DNA of 64,000 bases from Gammaproteobacteria bacterium Ga0077536 (GTDB lineage Bacteria > Pseudomonadota > Gammaproteobacteria > Ga0077536), in assembly GCA_001464935.1 (NCBI GenBank), contig LNEL01000062.1:1-64000 (forward strand), in the 5' to 3' direction. Each line of letters starts with the position of its first letter. Position 1 is the stretch's first letter. A program made the position numbers and the translations under genes. Positions 58,897 to 64,000 of the stretch are shown here, in pieces. The notes beneath the pieces were generated by a model. It was not told where the DNA came from. It saw nothing but the letters and a program-made list of their open reading frames with translations, and made no database searches.

Positions 58897-60330
58897 ATGG
58901 CGAAGTCCGACGCGGATCTCGAACTCTGTTACCTGAGCGCCACCGAGGCCATCGCGAAATTCCAGTCGCGGGAGCTCTCGCCGGTCGAACTGACGCGCGC
59001 GCTGATCGCGCGTTCCGAAGCGCTGAATCCGACGCTGAACGTGCTGACCGAACTCAAGCGCGACACGGCGCTCACGGCCGCGCGCGCGGCGGAAGCGCGC
59101 TACAAGAATCCGCGCGGCGCGCGCCTGCGGCCGCTCGAAGGCGTGCCCGTGGCGATCAAGGATTTTCACCCGGTGAAGGGCGAGATCACGACCTTCGGCT
59201 CGCATGCGTTCAAGGACTTCCGGCCCGCGCAGTCGGCGCCGACCGTCGATCGCCTGTTCAAGGCCGGCGCGATCCTGTTGTCGCGCACGACGACGCCGGA
59301 ACTCGCGCACGGCGGGATCACGAAGAGCCCGCTGTGGGGCGTGTCGCGCAATCCGTGGAACCCGCGTTATACCTGCGGCGGATCGTCGGGCGGATCGGGC
59401 GCGGCGATTGCCGCCGGCATGACGACGATCGCCGATGGCACCGACGGTGGCGGCTCGATTCGCATTCCCGCGGCCATCAACGGGGTGTTCGGCTACAAGC
59501 CACCGTTCGGGCGCAACCCGCTCGATCTCGAGCACCCGCTGGAAACCCTGCTGCATTACGGCCCGATCACGCGCAGCGTCGCCGACGGTGCGCTGATGCA
59601 GAACGTGATGTCAGGTCAGCATGTCGCCGATATCTGCTCGCTGCGCGAGAAACTCGAACTGACGATGAGCGGGCCCGGCATCCGCGGCATGAAGATCGCG
59701 TTTTCAATGAACCTGGGGTATTTCGAGGTGGCCGAGGACGTCCAGCAGAACACGCGTGAGGCCGTGCGCGCGATGAAGCGCCTCGGGGCGACGGTCGAGG
59801 AAGTCGATCTCGGCTGGGACTACACCGTGCTCGACGCGTGGCAGACCTGGTGGGAGGGGTTGTTCGCCGCGCTGTGCGGCGACCTGCTGCCACGCTGGCG
59901 CCACCAGATGACGCCGCTGGTCGTGAGGCTGCTCGAGGCAGGCCTCGGTCACAGCGGCGCCCGGCTCTACAAGTCGAACGTCGTGCGCGGCGCGATGTGG
60001 CAGAAGCTCGGGCCGATACTCGAGAAATACGACGCGCTGATCACGCCGACCTGCGCGGTGTCGTGCCTCGACGCCGAGCACGACGACTCGGCAAAGGAAC
60101 TGCTGATCAACGGTCGGCCGGTGCCGGCCTATGTCGGGTGGGCGATGACCTATCCGTTCAACATGATGTCGTGGTGTCCGGTCGCGAGCGTGCCCAGCGG
60201 CTTCGGCAGCACCGGCATGCCGACCGGGCTGCAGATCGTCGGTCGCACGTTCGATGATCCGACCGTGTTCAGAATCGCGGCGGCCTTCGAGAAGGCGCGC
60301 CCGTGGCGGGGCGTCAGACCGAAAATCTGA
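58897..60330 (+). CDS. Amidase-signature family hydrolase
   Basis: A serine amidase of 477 residues. Ser-cisSer-Lys residues are visible: Lys in GVPVAIKDFHPVKG, cis-Ser in TCGGSSGGSGAAIAAG and the nucleophile in DGTDGGGSIRIPAAING. GTDGGGS replaces the usual GTDTGGS. Substrates could be amides, nitriles' products or amino-acid amides; unknown. The ATG is at 58897 after a GGGGGGA, following the exporter terminator. Confidence 0.9.
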   Translation: MAKSDADLELCYLSATEAIAKFQSRELSPVELTRALIARSEALNPTLNVLTELKRDTALTAARAAEARYKNPRGARLRPLEGVPVAIKDFHPVKGEITTFGSHAFKDFRPAQSAPTVDRLFKAGAILLSRTTTPELAHGGITKSPLWGVSRNPWNPRYTCGGSSGGSGAAIAAGMTTIADGTDGGGSIRIPAAINGVFGYKPPFGRNPLDLEHPLETLLHYGPITRSVADGALMQNVMSGQHVADICSLREKLELTMSGPGIRGMKIAFSMNLGYFEVAEDVQQNTREAVRAMKRLGATVEEVDLGWDYTVLDAWQTWWEGLFAALCGDLLPRWRHQMTPLVVRLLEAGLGHSGARLYKSNVVRGAMWQKLGPILEKYDALITPTCAVSCLDAEHDDSAKELLINGRPVPAYVGWAMTYPFNMMSWCPVASVPSGFGSTGMPTGLQIVGRTFDDPTVFRIAAAFEKARPWRGVRPKI

Positions 60331-60359
60331 TTGCGCGCCAGCGGCCGCCTGCCGGGCGC

Positions 60360-61151
60360 TCAGCCGGCGCGTCGACGCAGCAGGAAGCTGCCGATCACAC
60401 TCGTGCCCAGCAGCAGCACGCTGCTCGGCAGCGGCACCGGGGCCGGCGACTGGGCCGGCAGCGGCGCGGCGGCGAGCGACGCGACTTCGATCGCGGTCAG
60501 GGCGCCGCTGTAGAGGCGCATGAATGCAATCGCGCCGCCCGAATACTCGCCCTGGCCGTTGCCGACGGTGTTGTCGAGAAAGAAGTTCAGCGTGTCGGCG
60601 TTGCTCAGGTGCAGCGTATTCGTGTTGAACGAAATCCCCTGCACGCCATTCACGTAGCCGCGAACACGATTGCCCTGCGCCGTCAGCGCGACGTGCTGAA
60701 AGCCCGTATCGCTGACCGTGCCACCCGCGTTGCTGCTGCCGGTCCACACGTTCAGCCGATCGTCCGGATCGACATACAGCCCGTTGTCGGTGCTGCGGTC
60801 CCTGACGTCGACGAGGCGACGGAAGCCGCTGGTGCCGGTGAAGTCGAACACCATCTCGATCGAGTACGAGGTCCGGTTGATCAGCGACGCGGTCGACAGG
60901 CTGAGGCCGCCCTGCTCGCTGGCCGTGCCGCCGAAGTTGTAGACGATGCGCGTTTCGCCGAACACCTGCGTGGTGCCGAAATTTGAAGCGCCCAGCGGAT
61001 CGACCGCCGTCAGCGCCGGCGCACCGCTTTCCTCGGCGAGCAGCGTGCCGTCGAAGAGATAAGTGGCTTCAAGGGTGGCTGCCTGCGCGGTCCAGCCGAG
61101 CGTTGAGGCCAGGGCCAGCGAGGACAGGGTGCGAACGAAACCGGATTTCAT
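60360..61151 (-). CDS. Exported LamG-like protein with a PEP-CTERM-like tail
   Basis: A 263-residue exported protein. Signal peptide about 1-24 (FVRTLSSLALASTLGWTAQA); a concanavalin/LamG-like beta domain (about 30-220) with YSIEMVFDFTG, GFQHVALTAQGNRVRGYVNG and IAFMRLYSGALTAIEVASL; and a C-terminal sorting signal of the VPLP type: VPLPSSVLLLGTSVIGSFLL then RRR. Such tails are cut by exosortase during export with exopolysaccharide. The function of the mature domain is unknown, perhaps sugar binding. The start ATG is preceded by GGAGAG. Confidence 0.85.
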   Translation of the reverse strand: MKSGFVRTLSSLALASTLGWTAQAATLEATYLFDGTLLAEESGAPALTAVDPLGASNFGTTQVFGETRIVYNFGGTASEQGGLSLSTASLINRTSYSIEMVFDFTGTSGFRRLVDVRDRSTDNGLYVDPDDRLNVWTGSSNAGGTVSDTGFQHVALTAQGNRVRGYVNGVQGISFNTNTLHLSNADTLNFFLDNTVGNGQGEYSGGAIAFMRLYSGALTAIEVASLAAAPLPAQSPAPVPLPSSVLLLGTSVIGSFLLRRRAG

Positions 61152-61321
61152 GGACTCTCCATCTGGGCGCGGGGCGCCGTGCGTGTTGGAGAGCAAGATA
61201 GTCAGTCGGAGCGCGTGCCGTTGCGACTTCCATCGCAGTCGACGGGGACCAAACGTTGCAGATCGTGGAAGGCGGAAGACGCGCGCCGCCAACTGCGACG
61301 CGCGTCACGGGACGTGCGGGC

Positions 61322-62512
61322 TCAGAGCACCTGGCAGACGGCGTCGCAGAAGTAGTCGATGTTCTGCTGGTTGATGCCGGCGACGTTGATGCGGCTCGAG
61401 TCCACCATGTAGATGCTGTATTCGTTCTTCAGGCGCTGCACCTGATCCTTGCTGAGGCCGAGGAACGAGAACATGCCGAGCTGCTGCGGAATAAAGTCAA
61501 AGCGCGGGCTGCCCAGGCGCTCTCGGAACTTGCCCGCGAGCTGCCCGCGCAGGCCGTTGATGCGGTCGCGCATCGAGGCGAGCTCCACACGCCAGTCCGC
61601 GGTCAGCTGCGCGTCCTTGAGGATGCGGCCGACGAGTGCGCCACCGTAGTTCGGTGGCATCGAATACACACCGCGCGCCACGTTCTGAATCTGACCGTAG
61701 ACGATGTCGGTCTGCGCCGCGTTCGGCGACAGCAGTGACAGCGCGCCGACGCGCTCGCGATACAGGCCGAAGTTCTTCGAGCACGAGCTCGCGACGACGA
61801 GCTCGGGCACCGAGGCCGCCAGCTTGCGCACGCCATAGGCATCTTCATCGAGGCCGGTGCCGAGTCCGAGGTACGCGAGATCGACGAACGGCGTGAAGCC
61901 GCGCTCGACGGCGAGTGTCGCCACCGCGTCCCATTGCGCCGGCTTCAGATCGACGCCGCAGGGGTTGTGGCAGCAGCCGTGCAGCAGGACGAGGTCGCCG
62001 GCCGGAATCGCCGCCAGCGCGCTCAGCATGGCGTCGACTTTCAGGCCCTGGCTCGCCGCGTCGTAGTACGGATAGGTCTTGATTTCGAGGCCCGCGTCGC
62101 CGAGCAGCGGCACGTGGTTCGCCCAGGTCGGATCGGACACCCAGATCGCGGCGCCGGGCTTCGCGCGATTGATCAGTTCCGCCGCGATGCGCAGCGCGCC
62201 GCAGCCGCCGGGCGCCTGCACGGTGCGAATCAGGCCGGCTTTCAGCGCCGGATGATCGGCGCCGAAGATCAGCTGCTCGATGCCGGTGTTGAAATCCGGA
62301 TCGCCGGGCGGGCCGACGTAGGTCTTGCTGGTTTCCGCCGCGTGATGCAGTTCGTCCGCGCGTTTCACGCAGTCGAGAATCGGCGTGTGGCCGGCTTCGT
62401 CCTTGTACACGCCGACGCCGAGGTCGACGCGCTTCGGATTCGTGTCCTGGCGGTAAGCCGCCATCAGGCCGAGGATGGGATCGGGGTTCAGGGCTTTGAG
62501 CGTTTCGAACAT
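61322..62512 (-). CDS. Aromatic/aspartate aminotransferase
   Basis: A PLP-dependent class I transaminase, 396 residues, of the AspC/TyrB family. It exchanges amino groups between aspartate or aromatic amino acids and 2-oxoglutarate. MFETLKALNPDPILGLMAAYRQDTNPKRVDLGVGVYKDEAG at the N-terminus is diagnostic. Other blocks are WVSDPTWANHVPLL, LLHGCCHNPCGVDL, VDLAYLGLGTGLDEDAYGVR, SCSKNFGLYRERVGAL (catalytic Lys) and MVDSSRINVAGIN. The start ATG 62512 is the usual MFE start. Confidence 0.94.
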   Translation of the reverse strand: MFETLKALNPDPILGLMAAYRQDTNPKRVDLGVGVYKDEAGHTPILDCVKRADELHHAAETSKTYVGPPGDPDFNTGIEQLIFGADHPALKAGLIRTVQAPGGCGALRIAAELINRAKPGAAIWVSDPTWANHVPLLGDAGLEIKTYPYYDAASQGLKVDAMLSALAAIPAGDLVLLHGCCHNPCGVDLKPAQWDAVATLAVERGFTPFVDLAYLGLGTGLDEDAYGVRKLAASVPELVVASSCSKNFGLYRERVGALSLLSPNAAQTDIVYGQIQNVARGVYSMPPNYGGALVGRILKDAQLTADWRVELASMRDRINGLRGQLAGKFRERLGSPRFDFIPQQLGMFSFLGLSKDQVQRLKNEYSIYMVDSSRINVAGINQQNIDYFCDAVCQVL

Positions 62513-62630
62513 GGCGGTTGTGATCGTCCGGGTTGTCTGCCGACGCGGCACGGGTGGATGGAAACCGGCGCGCATGATACCGCCGGGCGCAGGTCATGAC
62601 CATGCAGTGCGGCAAAGCCGCCGCGCCGAA

Positions 62631-63056
62631 TCAGCGCACGAAGCACCGTCGGGCCGCTGAGGCATAGCGCAGTTCGTCGAGTTCGCGCTCGGTGCGGACC
62701 CGGCGATCCTCGCCGACGTAGTCCTGGATGGCCGAGAACGGCAGGAAGTAGAAGCCGGGCGTGAAAATCGTCCCGATGAACACGGCCGCGCGATTGCGCG
62801 GGTCGTCGGTGTATGGCGGCCGGTAATCGTACTGGGTGCGCATCAGCGCGACGCGGCGCTCGTAGAGTTCGCTGCAGCTCAGATCCGCGGGCGCGGGTGC
62901 GACCTGGGGCGCCGACGGGCCGAGCAGCAGTCGCCGGCCGTCCCGGGCGCGGTCGCGCGCGAACGCCTCGGCATGGGCCTGGACGGTGGGCCAGTCCGGC
63001 TGGGCCTCGGCGGCGGTGGCCGCCAGCAGCAGCAGCGGCAATATCAGGTGACGCAT
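62631..63056 (-). CDS. Exported small protein of unknown function
   Basis: A 141-residue protein with a signal peptide (MRHLILPLLLLAATAAEAQPD). The rest is hydrophilic with two cysteines (LSCSELYERRV near the middle and RCFVR at the end), perhaps a disulfide. Also a short hydrophobic stretch FIGTIFTPGFYFLPF. It has no recognised domain. It lies divergent from dnaE2, with the LexA box between the two genes 147 bases from its start. Confidence 0.7.
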   Translation of the reverse strand: MRHLILPLLLLAATAAEAQPDWPTVQAHAEAFARDRARDGRRLLLGPSAPQVAPAPADLSCSELYERRVALMRTQYDYRPPYTDDPRNRAAVFIGTIFTPGFYFLPFSAIQDYVGEDRRVRTERELDELRYASAARRCFVR

Positions 63057-63202
63057 CGACCTCCCTCCCGAATGCCAGTATGGCTTTCTCTCCGTTCGCG
63101 CTGTGTCGGCCGGCCGGCAGGGGGCTTGAGGGCCGGCACCCCGAGCGCTGCGCCGGGGGCGGCCGGCGCTGCCATTGACGGCGGGCGCCGGCGCCGCTCA
63201 AA

Positions 63203-63222
63203 TACTGTATATAAATACAGTA
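63203..63222. promoter_or_regulatory. LexA operator (SOS box) of dnaE2
   Basis: TACTGTATATAAATACAGTA matches the Escherichia-type SOS consensus CTG-N10-CAG, with a near-perfect dyad and an A/T-rich core in a very GC-rich context. It ends 16 bases before the dnaE2 ATG, so LexA bound here would block transcription or early steps. It may also affect the divergent small exported-protein gene. Confidence 0.93.
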
Positions 63223-63238
63223 TTCCGGTTCGCCCACG

Positions 63239-64000
63239 ATGCCCGACCCCGACTATGCAGAACTCCACTGCGTCAGCAATTTCAGCTTCCTGAGAGGCGC
63301 CTCGCATCCCGAGGAACTGGTGCGGCAGGCGGCGGCGCTCGGCTATCGGGCGCTCGCGCTGACCGATGAATGCTCGCTGGCCGGCATGGTGCGGGCCCAT
63401 GTCGCGGCCGGGGAGGCCGGCTGCCGGCTCATCGTCGGCAGCGAACTCGGCCTCGACGACGGGCTGCGTGTGGTGCTGCTGGTGCCGGACGCCGCCGGCT
63501 ATGCGGCGCTTTCGCGCCTGATCAGCCAGGCCCGCCGCCAGTGCGCGAAGGGCAGTTACCGGCTGGCGCGGGCGGATCTGGCGGCCGCCGCGCCGCGGCT
63601 GCTCGCGCTATGGCTGCCAGGGCACGAGCCTGATGCTGCGGCCGGCCGCTGGCTGGCGGCCCATTTCCGCGGCCGGCTCTGGATTGCGGTCGAGCGGCTG
63701 TACGAAGGCGACGATCTCGCGCGTCTGCAGACCCTGCAGACGCTGGGGGCGAGCCTCGGCCTGCCGCTCGTCGCCACCGGCGACGTTCACATGCATCTGC
63801 CCGCGCGGCGCCCGTTGCTCGACGTGCTGACGGCCATCCGCGTCCGACGTCCGCTCGCGCAGGTGGGCGATGCGCTGTTCCAGAACGGCGAGCGTTACCT
63901 GCGGCCCCGCTCGCGGCTGGCACGGCTCTACCCGGCAGCTCTGCTCACCGAAGCGGCGCGCATCGCCGATCGCTGCCGGTTCTCGCTGAAGGAGCTGCGC
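63239..64000 (+). CDS. dnaE2: Error-prone DNA polymerase DnaE2 (ImuC), N-terminal part
   Basis: The alpha-subunit-like polymerase of the SOS mutagenesis cassette. The frame is open from ATG 63239 to the window end at 64000 (254 residues), so only the PHP domain and the beginning of the polymerase part are seen. The N-terminus YAELHCVSNFSFLRGASHPEELVRQAAALGYRALALTDECSLAGMVRAH is the DnaE2 signature, distinct from replicative DnaE. IVGSELGL, LVATGDVHMHLPARRPLLDVLTAIRVRRPLAQVG and NGERYLRPRSRLARLYP follow. It is directly controlled by the SOS box. Cassette partners imuA and imuB are not immediately upstream. Confidence 0.93.
   Translation, partial: MPDPDYAELHCVSNFSFLRGASHPEELVRQAAALGYRALALTDECSLAGMVRAHVAAGEAGCRLIVGSELGLDDGLRVVLLVPDAAGYAALSRLISQARRQCAKGSYRLARADLAAAAPRLLALWLPGHEPDAAAGRWLAAHFRGRLWIAVERLYEGDDLARLQTLQTLGASLGLPLVATGDVHMHLPARRPLLDVLTAIRVRRPLAQVGDALFQNGERYLRPRSRLARLYPAALLTEAARIADRCRFSLKELR

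Noticed and set aside
1..64000. CRISPR array, transposase, integrase, phage or defence genes
   Set aside because: No regularly spaced repeats and no matching protein motifs were seen on either strand.

Overview
The window reads as chromosomal DNA of a high-GC gammaproteobacterium. The clearest signs are the gene order tsaE-amiC-mutL-miaA-hfq-hflX-hflK-hflC-DUF2065-(hisZ)-purA, the small SRP RNA next to dnaX-ybaB-recR, and an Escherichia-type LexA operator. HisZ, MMPL/RND exporters, many acyl-CoA and SDR enzymes and a VPLP-type sorting tail fit the Nevskiales/Steroidobacterales/Xanthomonadales side of the class. That placement is inference from gene content, not a phylogeny.

Layout. Positions 1-2049 are gene-poor, with a repeated hairpin element, a tRNA-3'-end-like sequence, small orphan ORFs and fragments. 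From 2050 to 9667 lie a Crp/Fnr regulator, a Na+/H+ antiporter, katG, a GAF-domain protein and a secreted PQQ-type sugar dehydrogenase. A second empty stretch (9668-10550) precedes an operon of formaldehyde dehydrogenase and hemerythrin, divergent from a flavodoxin-like/UbiA fusion. From 14450 to 20824 come an FKBP isomerase, a secreted methyltransferase, an Arg/Asp repeat protein, an ECF sigma operon (sigma, DUF3619, small protein, DUF3106), DUF2058, flavin reductase, darP, ribA and an AhpD-like protein. EamA, a thiolase-like protein and DUF35 lead to the SRP RNA.

23790-40633 is the housekeeping core: dnaX, ybaB, recR, orn, nnr, tsaE, amiC, mutL, miaA, hfq, hflX, hflK, hflC, DUF2065, hisZ, purA, pdxH. 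Almost every junction is tight or overlapping. purA has a roughly 31-nt internal deletion that breaks its frame. 40650-55035 is a catabolic and signalling block: MFS, globin, two acyl-CoA dehydrogenases, a LysR regulator, two SDRs, a NarL-type two-component pair, an acyl-CoA synthetase and a second MFS. The rest holds Nudix, YciI, an RND exporter with a clear terminator, an amidase, a PEP-CTERM-like protein, an aspartate-type aminotransferase, a small secreted protein, and the start of SOS-controlled dnaE2.

How the genes fit together: the core cluster handles DNA repair, tRNA modification, RNA chaperoning, membrane-protease control and purine/B6 metabolism. The accessory genes look like CoA-linked degradation of lipids, possibly sterols, with its own LysR control. 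No CRISPR array, tRNA gene, intact transposase or obvious defence locus was found. The observations most worth follow-up are the flavodoxin-UbiA fusion, a 55-bp promoter element present in two inverted copies around the LysR gene, two genes that seem to need CTG start codons, the broken purA, and the thiolase-like/DUF35 pair lacking the thiolase cysteine.
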